A stretch of DNA of 8,997 nt from an uncultured Veillonella sp. (GTDB lineage: Bacteria; Bacillota; Negativicutes; Veillonellales; Veillonellaceae): NCBI RefSeq assembly GCF_905209685.1, contig NZ_CAJLUB010000071.1, forward strand, positions 1-8,997. The letters run 5' to 3'. The notes under the pieces are model-generated. The model searched no databases. It saw only the letters and a list, made by a program, of their open reading frames with translations, and was not told the DNA's origin. Position numbers and translations under genes: made by a program. The first letter of the stretch is position 1; the number at the start of each line of letters is the position of its first letter. Below are positions 1 to 6,900 of the stretch, piece by piece.

Positions 1-2206
1 AGCTCATGTCGCCAGTTTTCAAACCGCTCAAGTCGATAACTGCTTTAGGGCCGTTAACAGTTTTACCATTACCATCTTGGTAAGTCAATGTAACCTTTTT
101 GTTAGCGTCTACAGTGTATTCAGCCACATTGTTATTAGTGCCTGCTGTAGGAGCTACATGCAAGTCATTAGCTTTGGAAATACGAGTTACGTCGCCAATA
201 TTAGCTGCGTTGTTGATTGTGTCGCCACCAGATTTAAGGTTAGTGATGTTGTGATCACCAAGATCCAAGTTACCACCAGTGATACTGATGTTGTCACCAC
301 CAAAGTGCATTGTAGGACCACCATTGTTAGTGATGGATGTAATTTCTTTAAGATCCTTATTCAAGGAATATGTATATGTTTGTTGGCCAAGAGATGTTTC
401 AATATCTTGTTTAACTGTTAAGTTCTTACCAGCTGCGTAGTTAACTGTAGTACCGCTTTGAACTTTTGTAGGTGTTGCTTCACCGTCAAGTTTACCACCG
501 TTAGCTGTAGCATTTGTTAAGAAGTCATATTTAGCAGCAGTATCAGCAGCGTTAATTGTGTATGTAGTACGGCCATCAACTGTTTTTTCATCAACAGTAA
601 CGTTTTTACCAGCTTTCACCATGCCTTTGTCATCAAAGCCTACAGTGATTTTGGAGTCTTTCGCACCGTCATGAGCCGCTACAGTAGATACACGACCTGT
701 ACCGATTACGTTTAATTTACCGCCATCAGTTAAGAAATCACTCTTACCAGTGTTACCAGTTACAGCAACGCCAACGTTTTTCAATTGAGCCACGTTAACA
801 GCGTCAGTGTCTGCAGTACCTGCAGCAAGGCCAGTCAATTGACGAGTTAAAGTGCTACCATTACCGATAGATACAGCAGCTGTAGTAGCTGTTTTTACAT
901 TACCAGTTAAAGGATTATATTTACGTTCATGAGGATCGGATGGGTTGTAACCTACAACACCTTTATCTGTAGTTGTAACAGAAGAAGCACCTAATGCTAC
1001 ACCTTCTGCAATATTAGCATTCGTTTCATCACCTAGAGCTGTTGCTCTAGTCACATTTGCTTTAGCAATATGACCTACTGCAACGCCATATTGACCATTT
1101 GCACGAGTACCAGCACCTAATGCTACACCAGATTCACCTTCAGTTTGAGATTGCATACCGATAGCAATAGAGTTTACACCCTTAGCAATTACTTTAGGAG
1201 AATCTTTACCACTTTGACCGATAGCGATAGCATTATTACCAGAAGCTTCTGCACGTGCACCAATTACAGTAGCACCAGAACCGGATGCTTTAGTTTCACG
1301 ACCGATAGCAATTGTATCTAAATGAGTCGCTTCATTATCACGACCGATGGCGATTTGAGAGTTTTCATCTGCAGTCGCTGCAAAGTTTCTGCCACCATTT
1401 GTGGAGTCAGTCAAGTTATTTTTACCGATGGAGATACCACCCATTGTTTTAGCATTATTAAATTGACCCAAAGTTACAGTGTCTGCCACGTGGGATGTAT
1501 TTTCAGAACCAATGGCAACTGAGTTTTGGCCCTTTGCATTATTGTTGTAACCAGCAGCAAAAGAACCTGCACCAGTAGCATTAGTATATACACCCATAGC
1601 AGAAGCGCTAGTACCAGTGGCACTAGAGTAATTACCTACTACAGTAGAATATTCACCTGCTTTTTTAGGCGTTGTTTCCCAAGAGCCTTTGGTGTAATTA
1701 ACATTATTGTAGGTACCAATAGCAACAGCAGCCTTAGCATCAGCATTATTTACATTACCAACAGCAACAGAACCATTGCCAGATGCAGTATTACCAGCAC
1801 CAACAGCTGTTGCCGCACCACCTGTAGCCGTATTTCTATTACCTACAGCAGTAGTCGCATTATTAGTTGATGTATTTTTTGCACCAATAGCTACTTTGCC
1901 ATCATGACCAGCTACATCATCCGTAGTATTTTGGTAACCTACAACGATGGAGTTTTGCCCAACGTTATAGTTTTGACCATTACTTTTTGGATAAGTATCA
2001 GCCCAAATATTTACATGACTACCACTAGTATCATAACCTGCTTGTGCTTCTAGAGGAGCAACACCACCCATAGCACCAGCTACAGCCAAGCCAGCTAATA
2101 CACTAGCCAATACTTTTTTCTTGCCGTTATTATTTTTAGCAGTTTCAGGTACTACTACATAGCAGCCTTTAGATTTGCTATAAACGACTTTAAAAACCTT
2201 ATTCAT
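1..2206 (-). CDS. Trimeric autotransporter adhesin (YadA-like), N-terminal part
   Basis: This is a type Vc secretion surface adhesin, expected to trimerise on the outer membrane and mediate attachment or aggregation. The first 735 codons are visible; the gene runs off the left edge, so stalk end and membrane anchor are missing. Residues 1-28 form an extended signal peptide region (MNKVFKVVYSKSKGCYVVV), followed by a lysine-rich stretch, a hydrophobic core (about 32-50) and a probable cleavage after AQA (56). Residues 80-450 carry about 21 head repeats of the SVAIG/IAIG/VALG type. A neck follows at 453-477 (LTGLAAGTADTDAVNVAQLK), then stalk with GKNLTVKQ and KVTLTYQDGNGK segments. The only cysteine seen is C15 in the ESPR. 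The ATG at 2206 is chosen because the ESPR begins exactly there. The frame is intact. The stalk matches the neighbouring adhesin at 3925-8997, so the two are paralogues. The family call is firm; the ligand is unknown. Confidence 0.95.
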   Translation of the reverse strand, partial: MNKVFKVVYSKSKGCYVVVPETAKNNNGKKKVLASVLAGLAVAGAMGGVAPLEAQAGYDTSGSHVNIWADTYPKSNGQNYNVGQNSIVVGYQNTTDDVAGHDGKVAIGAKNTSTNNATTAVGNRNTATGGAATAVGAGNTASGNGSVAVGNVNNADAKAAVAIGTYNNVNYTKGSWETTPKKAGEYSTVVGNYSSATGTSASAMGVYTNATGAGSFAAGYNNNAKGQNSVAIGSENTSHVADTVTLGQFNNAKTMGGISIGKNNLTDSTNGGRNFAATADENSQIAIGRDNEATHLDTIAIGRETKASGSGATVIGARAEASGNNAIAIGQSGKDSPKVIAKGVNSIAIGMQSQTEGESGVALGAGTRANGQYGVAVGHIAKANVTRATALGDETNANIAEGVALGASSVTTTDKGVVGYNPSDPHERKYNPLTGNVKTATTAAVSIGNGSTLTRQLTGLAAGTADTDAVNVAQLKNVGVAVTGNTGKSDFLTDGGKLNVIGTGRVSTVAAHDGAKDSKITVGFDDKGMVKAGKNVTVDEKTVDGRTTYTINAADTAAKYDFLTNATANGGKLDGEATPTKVQSGTTVNYAAGKNLTVKQDIETSLGQQTYTYSLNKDLKEITSITNNGGPTMHFGGDNISITGGNLDLGDHNITNLKSGGDTINNAANIGDVTRISKANDLHVAPTAGTNNNVAEYTVDANKKVTLTYQDGNGKTVNGPKAVIDLSGLKTGDMS

Positions 2207-2261
2207 AGAAACTATGAACCCCTTTCTCTCTTATAAAGAAAACACTAAATGCCTTATTCAT
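2199..2261 (-). CDS. Putative 20-residue leader peptide overlapping the adhesin start
   Basis: A 20-codon ORF (begins MNKAFSVFF, ends HSFYE) starts at an ATG inside ATGAATAAGG and stops at the TAA of ATGAATAA, the first eight bases of the adhesin gene. Its start therefore carries the same ten bases as the adhesin start, and its first residues echo the adhesin's MNKVFKVVY, as if a 5' fragment had been duplicated. A still smaller ORF (2277-2254, MKQKMYE) ends in the same kind of ATGAATAA overlap with this one. No clear Shine-Dalgarno precedes either, and a weak inverted repeat (ATTCAT/ATGAAT, 2256-2261 with 2276-2281) covers this start. It lies downstream of the predicted promoter, so it should be transcribed in the leader. 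It may be a coupling device or a chance ORF. Confidence 0.3.
   Translation of the reverse strand: MNKAFSVFFIREKGVHSFYE
2202..2218 (-). promoter_or_regulatory. Hairpin enclosing the adhesin start codon
   Basis: The transcript reads TTCATAG-TTT-CTATGAA, a perfect 7-bp stem with a 3-base loop. The ATG at 2206-2204 sits inside the 3' arm and the Shine-Dalgarno touches the 5' arm. Such a hairpin can hide a start codon, although this one is A/T-rich and only moderately stable. The short leader ORF at 2261-2199 is read straight through it, which could open it. The structure is seen directly; the regulatory role is inferred. Confidence 0.5.
2219..2225 (-). promoter_or_regulatory. Shine-Dalgarno sequence of the N-terminal adhesin gene
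   Basis: AAAGGGG lies 12 bases before the ATG at 2206, which is longer than the usual 5-9. The gap is filled by the left arm and loop of the start-codon hairpin (2202-2218), so hairpin and ribosome site abut. No better start codon lies nearer. Confidence 0.6.
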
Positions 2262-2324
2262 ACATTTTTTGTTTCATGAATGGTTTATGACACACGTTCA
2301 CATACTATTCATTAAGATATTAAT

Positions 2325-2353
2325 ATAATAACAATTTATAAACTAATTGTAAA
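2325..2353 (-). promoter_or_regulatory. Promoter of the N-terminal adhesin gene
   Basis: TTTACA (2348-2353) and TATTAT (2325-2330) are separated by exactly 17 bases, each matching the sigma-70 consensus at five of six positions. Predicted transcription start is near 2318, giving a leader of about 112 bases that contains both mini-ORFs and the start-codon hairpin. A second possible pair, TTGTTT (2394-2399) and TTTAAT (2371-2376), also with 17-bp spacing, lies just upstream. In such AT-rich DNA chance matches are common. Confidence 0.5.
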
Positions 2354-2681
2354 TAGAAATTCCTGAAATAATTAAAATAAATTTTATATTTCTAAACAAG
2401 ATAAACCGAATTTTCTAGATATGAGGAATTATCTCCACATACGCATAAAATAAGGGTTTTCTTTATAATAGCATTATATATAATATAATACATTATATAT
2501 ATAAGAGTATAAAATGGGTTACTCCAGTTTATATTTACATTATATTTGAATATCTTATACAAGATCATCTTCATCTTATATATATAAACATTCTAAATTA
2601 GATGAAGTTTAAATACAGCAAACAAGCGTTTCTTCATAAATGTGTAGAAAAAGGTAGTTAATATAATCGGTCTATTATTTT

Positions 2682-2707
2682 ATAATTGTTTACATTTGTA
2701 CAATTAT
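2682..2707. promoter_or_regulatory. Operator-like inverted repeat
   Basis: ATAATTGT (2682-2689) and ACAATTAT (2700-2707) are perfect inverted 8-mers around a 10-base spacer. The size and centre-to-centre spacing, about two helical turns, suit a dimeric regulator. It lies just after the sRNA-like terminator and about 330 bp upstream of the adhesin promoter. I do not recognise it as a known regulator site. Confidence 0.3.
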
Positions 2708-2743
2708 TGGGGCATATAAGTATAGAAAACAATCCATAAACGC

Positions 2744-2774
2744 AAAAAAACAACGCCATCCTTTCGGATGGCGT
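2744..2774 (-). terminator. Intrinsic terminator with GAAA tetraloop
   Basis: On the minus strand a perfect 9-bp stem (ACGCCATCC/GGATGGCGT, 2753-2761 with 2766-2774) closes a GAAA loop. It is followed by TG and then seven T (2750-2744). This is a classic Rho-independent terminator. It would end the structured RNA described here and any readthrough from the 262-residue protein gene. On the plus strand the stem is followed by only four T, so termination is favoured on the minus strand. Confidence 0.85.
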
Positions 2775-2860
2775 CGTTTTGCATAAGGATTGTGTGCCCT
2801 AGTCGGGGGCCAGGGTACATCAAGGCCCTCAAACAATCGCCGTATGAGGGCCATATGTAG
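2744..2860 (-). ncRNA. Candidate small structured RNA
   Basis: A GC-rich island of about 115 bases sits inside very AT-rich DNA. Read on the minus strand it has three hairpins in order. The first is an 8-bp stem GGCCCTCA/TGAGGGCC (2845-2852 with 2824-2831) with a 13-base loop. The second is an interrupted 7-bp stem (2812-2815 and 2817-2819 with 2797-2800 and 2793-2795) whose loop contains GGCCCCC. The third is the terminator. The loop of hairpin 2 can pair with the GGGCC in the 3' arm of hairpin 1, allowing a pseudoknot or alternative fold. A TATAAT box lies just upstream. It matches no RNA family I know. It could be an sRNA, or a structured 3' end for the upstream gene. An ORF crosses it (2887-2690) but needs a GTG start without a Shine-Dalgarno, so I favour RNA. 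Confidence 0.5.
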
Positions 2861-2866
2861 TTGTTC

Positions 2867-2872
2867 ATTATA
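2867..2872 (-). promoter_or_regulatory. -10 box for the candidate small RNA
   Basis: A perfect TATAAT on the minus strand lies about 7 bases before the GC-rich structured element. The hexamer 17 bases upstream (GATGAT) is a poor -35, so either an activator is needed or the promoter is weak. Predicted start is near 2860. Confidence 0.4.
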
Positions 2873-2970
2873 TACACTGTGCGTCACACATCATCTTCCT
2901 AATTCATTGTATATCGTTTATGCCGAGCTCTCAGTATATTAATGATTTATAGTTAAATTTACAAACCTTA

Positions 2971-3759
2971 TTATTGAATCGCAGCGCGCAAGTCTACTTT
3001 TTTAGTTTCTTGGTTAGCTGGACGATTGATTGCTTCGCGAAGATCTACAGTGTGTTCATCTTCCATTTTAGGTTCTTCACTAGCTTTATTTTTAACTGTT
3101 TGTTTAGCTGCGAACCAGATTGTTTCATTCATGTAGTGACGAAGTTCTTCGTTAGATACATGTTCTTGTTCTTTAGCCATTACGTCCAAAATAGCATCTT
3201 CCAATGCTTGAGCTTCGTCGTCAGTCATAGGACCGCCAACTTCTTTTTGTTTTTGAACGATTTCGTTGATTTGATCTACCATGCCACGCAATACATTGTA
3301 ACCATAGCTGTTAGTGAAGCCATCTTTTTCATTGTATTTAGGCATTTCGAAATATTCGTATTCGTTTTTATTACGGTTTTCGCCATTCCAGTTCAAGAAC
3401 ACTTCTTGACCATGTACACGACCGATAGAGTGTGTACGGAAGTAGTCAGCGTAGTTGTGTTTATCATAGGAATGTAACCAGATTTTTTCAGCTTTAGTCA
3501 TACGTTCATGGTTTTCGTATTTTACTTTAGCTTTTGCGATGTTGATTTCCGCATTTTGCCAAGCTTTCACATAGTCATGAACAGCAGACACTGTTTGTGG
3601 ACTAGCCACAGGTACCAATACTACATTGCCCAATGCTGGAGCAGATACAGGATTAGGTAAGATCAAATTATCGTCATATGTTGGAGCGGATTGTGCACCT
3701 ACAACGCCTGTAGAAATAACAAGAGCCGCTGCACAAGCAAGTAATGTAGATTTTTTCAT
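2971..3759 (-). CDS. Secreted protein of unknown function between two adhesins
   Basis: I do not recognise this 262-residue protein. It begins with a clear signal peptide (MKKSTLLACAAALVIS), with probable cleavage after VGA (residue 22), so it should reach the periplasm or cell surface. After a proline-rich linker (about 24-55) there is a charged, mostly helical-looking region (55-110), an aromatic-rich part (about 105-157, with NEYEYFEMPKY), and acidic helices (about 158-225). The C-terminus holds two copies of a short motif, VDLREAI (238-244) and VDLRAAI (255-261). There are no transmembrane segments after the signal and no cysteine beyond residue 9. A good Shine-Dalgarno supports the start. 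It lies 165 bp after one trimeric autotransporter and upstream of another, all in the same direction. An accessory role in adhesin export or assembly is possible but rests only on position. Confidence 0.85.
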   Translation of the reverse strand: MKKSTLLACAAALVISTGVVGAQSAPTYDDNLILPNPVSAPALGNVVLVPVASPQTVSAVHDYVKAWQNAEINIAKAKVKYENHERMTKAEKIWLHSYDKHNYADYFRTHSIGRVHGQEVFLNWNGENRNKNEYEYFEMPKYNEKDGFTNSYGYNVLRGMVDQINEIVQKQKEVGGPMTDDEAQALEDAILDVMAKEQEHVSNEELRHYMNETIWFAAKQTVKNKASEEPKMEDEHTVDLREAINRPANQETKKVDLRAAIQ

Positions 3760-3766
3760 TCTATAT

Positions 3767-3772
3767 TCCTCT
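3767..3772 (-). promoter_or_regulatory. Shine-Dalgarno of the 262-residue protein gene
   Basis: AGAGGA lies 7 bases before the ATG at 3759. Its spacing is ideal and it fixes the start just before the signal peptide. Confidence 0.75.
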
Positions 3773-3823
3773 TTTCTATCGTTAGATTATGGTGAAAGTA
3801 TCTCTCACGCGTTTACACGTTCA

Positions 3824-3851
3824 TATTTAAAAGCACTGCTTTTATAAACAA
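3824..3851 (-). promoter_or_regulatory. Possible promoter of the 262-residue protein gene
   Basis: TTGTTT (3846-3851) and TAAATA (3824-3829) are spaced by 16 bases, giving a start near 3816 and a leader of about 57 bases. Both boxes are imperfect. The spacer contains the small inverted repeat AAAAGC/GCTTTT, which might instead belong to termination of the upstream adhesin. Confidence 0.3.
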
Positions 3852-3859
3852 TAGGGAGG

Positions 3860-3888
3860 GGTAAGCGCTACACTAGGTAGCGCATACC
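3860..3888 (-). terminator. Hairpin after the large adhesin gene, probable weak terminator
   Basis: A 12-bp stem with one A/A-type mismatch (3860-3871 with 3877-3888; core GCGCTAC/GTAGCGC) closes a 5-base loop, 36 bases after the adhesin stop. On the minus strand the bases that follow are CCTCCCTATTG rather than a T-run, so termination may be partial, Rho-assisted, or the hairpin may only protect the mRNA 3' end. Partial readthrough would join the adhesin and the 262-residue protein gene in one transcript. Confidence 0.5.
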
Positions 3889-3924
3889 TTCCTTTGTTCA
3901 TTCAGTTCTTACACTCACAAATGA

Positions 3925-6900
3925 TTACATACCAAGTTTTGCCATCATAGCAGCAATTTGAGCTTTCATTTGTTCGTTTTCAGCTTTCAAATCAGATACT
4001 TCTGTTTTTAATCCAGCGTTTTGTGCTTTAACGGAAGCCATTTCTTGTTGCATTGCATAAGCAGAGCTGATAGGGCCTTTGCGGTAACGATCTGCTACAG
4101 CAGCTTCGCTATCACGGTTGCCAACTTTCCAAGTTACACCAGCGTTTGCCATCATGTGACGGGAACCACCTGCCCAAGCTAAGCCTGCATGCATCATTGT
4201 GGACTCGTTTTTGTAATGAGCAACGCCCATTGCAATAGCAGAGTTACCACGGTAGTTACCATAACCAGCCATGATTTGAGTTGGTTCTAATGGATCGTAT
4301 TGGATAGGTTTCAATGCTGCAAGAGCTGCACCTTGTGCACCTACACGACCGATTTCGTCTGTCAATTCATCGAAACGAGGGCTTGCACCAGTAGTCAAGT
4401 CGTACACTTTAGCGCCATCTGTAGTTTCAGATTCTTGAACACCTACAGTACCATCTGTAGATTTAACGATTGTGCGGGAATCTTTCAATTGTTTCAAGTT
4501 AACCGCATCTGTATCGTTAGTACCTTTACCAAGGTTAGTAATTTTATTACCACCCATGTTGAGGTTACCACCAGTTACGGAAAGGTCACCAGCGTTGAAG
4601 TTCAATGCAGGACCATTGTCGCTATTCTTGATGGAGTTGATACCTTTAAGGTCTTTGTTCAATTTAACTGTTAATGTATCGTTACCATCAGCTACTACGT
4701 TGATGTTACCAGCAGCGGATTGGAATGCAGTGGATTGAGCCGCAGTCACACCTTCACCTTGAACTTTAACAAGCGTATTCAACGCATGTTTGTTTTCAGT
4801 ACCAGTGTTGTTACCTGTGAATTTCAAACCATCGTCCATAGTTGCTACTTCACGTTTGATTGGGTTGCCATCAGTATCTTTCAATGGGTTACCATCTTTA
4901 TCTTTTGGTACGTATACGATACGTTCAGATTTGTCGCCATTGTTAGCTTCTGGTTTAACAAGAGTTTTGGAACCGTGATCTGTAGAGATATCTACACCAG
5001 TACCATCTGCACCAGCAGGGCCTTGAGGACCAGTTAAGCCGATATGACCTACGCCGTCTTTACCAGCGATGGATACAGCGTCTTTACCATCTTTACCGAT
5101 GGAAACTTTCCCGTCGATACCGTTAGCACCGTCTTTACCGGAGATGGATACACCATCTTTACCATCAACGCCATTTTTACCAGGAACGCTAATGGAGTTC
5201 AAGCCGTTAAGATCTTTATCTAGACCGATTACAACTTTACCATCTTTAGTCATAGTTTTGATGTTGGATGCGCTGTAGTTGTCATCAGCTTTAGTGCCTT
5301 CGCCTACGATTTCAAGTTTTTCACCCAAGTTTTTGTGGATGTCATTGCCAGATTGAGCACCGAAGTTCAAACCTTTGTTGCCGATTGCATCAGCAGCATT
5401 TTTAAGGTCAGTAACGTTTACAGCACCGTTCTTAGTATTGTTGTCACCAGCAGCAGCATCAATCTTATCTAAGAATGTATTACCAGCTTTATCAGCGATG
5501 GAAGAACCAACGTTGTTCAACTTAGTAGGAGCTGTAGTGGAGTCACCAGCACTATTCATGGAAGCGATTACTTCATTAGGAGCTACGACAGTACCAGAAC
5601 CATCTTTAGCTGTGTTGAAAGTACCATCTGGTTGTTTGTAAACTTTAGTGCCATCTTGTTTAGTGTATACCACTGGAATTTGAGCATTGTTTACAACACC
5701 TTGGTTATTAATCTTGATGTCATATTGGTGACCTTTAGCTGCATCATAAGTTGCAGATGTAGGATCATTTTTATCAGTTACGGAGATAGTGCCATCAGAA
5801 GATTCAACAGTTGTAACTTTATCTTTCAATTGTTTAACGTTTACTGCATCTGTATCAGCTTCACCAGCTTTAACGCCTGTGATTTTCTTATCGCCAGCAT
5901 TGATGCCATCTTTCTTAACAGATGGGCCACCAGTGATAGTTAAACCATCGTTGTTAACAGTAGTGTCACCGATTTTTACGGAACCATCTTTAGTAAGATC
6001 AATGTCTTTAGCCAATTGAACTTTCAATTTACCGCCATCAGCATTTACACCAATGTTGTTGTCAGTCAATTTAGAGCTATCTGCACCACCAACGATATCT
6101 ACTACGTTGTTAAGATGTTTCTTAATAACGTTAGGGTTAGTATCTTGGTTAGTTTGACCGTTGTCACCAGCGAACTTCATGCCATCATCGTGAGTTGCAA
6201 CTTCATGTGTGTTGCCATCTTTGTCTTCGTATACGATACGAGTCAATTTATCACCAGGTTGGCCGTCAACACCAGGAACGCCGTCTTTAACGGAAATCTT
6301 AGCACTTGCGCCATCTTTACCGTCAGCACCCTTAGGACCAGTCAAGCCGATAGAGCCATCTTTACCGTTGAGTACAACAGATGCGCCGTCTTTACCGTTA
6401 ACACCGATCTTACCATCAACGCCGTCTTTACCATCTTTACCAACAACTACGCTGTCAGCTTTAAGGTTTTTATCAAGTTTAACGTCGATAGTTGTGTTAC
6501 CATCTGCATCTTGACCAATGATAGTCTTAACATTTTCACCGCTGTATTCAGTATCAGCTTTTGTACCTTCACCTTGGATTTTCACAGTGGAACCAAGTTT
6601 ATTAGTTTTCACACCGCCAGAGTTAGCGTCGAATTTCAAGCCTTTTTCAATCAATGCGTCAGCTGTATTTTTAAGGTCAGTTACGTTTACCGCACCGTTC
6701 TTAGTATTGTTGTCACCAGCAGCTGCATCAATCTTATCTAAGAATGTATTACCAGCTTTATCAGCGATGGAAGAACCAACGTTGTTCAACTTAGTAGGAG
6801 CTGTAGTGGAGTCACCAGCACTATTCATGGAAGCGATTACTTCATTAGGAGCTACGACAGTACCAGAACCATCTTTAGCTGTGTTGAAAGTACCATCTGG

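Larger units (their letters stand above)
2262..2743. other. AT-rich intergenic region with small repeats, no gene
   Basis: This stretch is extremely A/T-rich, with many TATA runs. It holds an 11-bp direct repeat CATTATATATA (2472-2482 and 2491-2501), a 12-bp palindrome TTATATATATAA (2576-2587) nested in a 7-bp inverted repeat CTTCATC/GATGAAG (2569-2575 and 2601-2607), and an 8-bp inverted repeat at 2682-2707. The 60-codon minus-strand ORF at 2574-2392 has a composition expected by chance and no recognisable domain. The low-coordinate end contains the adhesin promoter. Such DNA often binds nucleoid proteins and provides UP elements; that role is inferred. Confidence 0.6.
5182..6441 (-). repeat. 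Stalk module B (about 1.26 kb)
   Basis: This module begins with collagen block 2. It continues with TRIVY.DKDGN.HEVATHDDGMKFAG, IKKHLNNVVDIVGGAD, LTDNNIGV, the LTITGGPSV segment, neck NVKQLKD, VVYTKQDGTKVYKQPDG and GAVNVTDLKN. The same order of segments occurs in module A (6442-7758). Aligned central positions are offset by 1269 bp (423 codons). Confidence 0.8.

Noticed and set aside
2392..2574. 60-codon minus-strand ORF in the AT-rich intergenic region
   Set aside because: Composition is dominated by I, Y, N and K as expected from AT-rich DNA. It has no Shine-Dalgarno and no recognisable domain.
2690..2887. 65-codon minus-strand ORF (contains DVPWPPTRAHNPYAKRRH)
   Set aside because: It begins with GTG without a ribosome site and runs through two hairpins and an intrinsic terminator, so a structured RNA explains the sequence better.
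3733..3759. Lipobox-like LLAC at residues 6-9 of the 262-residue protein
   Set aside because: It lies too close to the N-terminus, before the hydrophobic core; a conventional cleavage after VGA at residue 22 fits better.
3626..3847. 73-codon plus-strand ORF over the start of the 262-residue protein gene
   Set aside because: It is antisense to the signal-peptide region and upstream leader, with no ribosome site or recognisable features.
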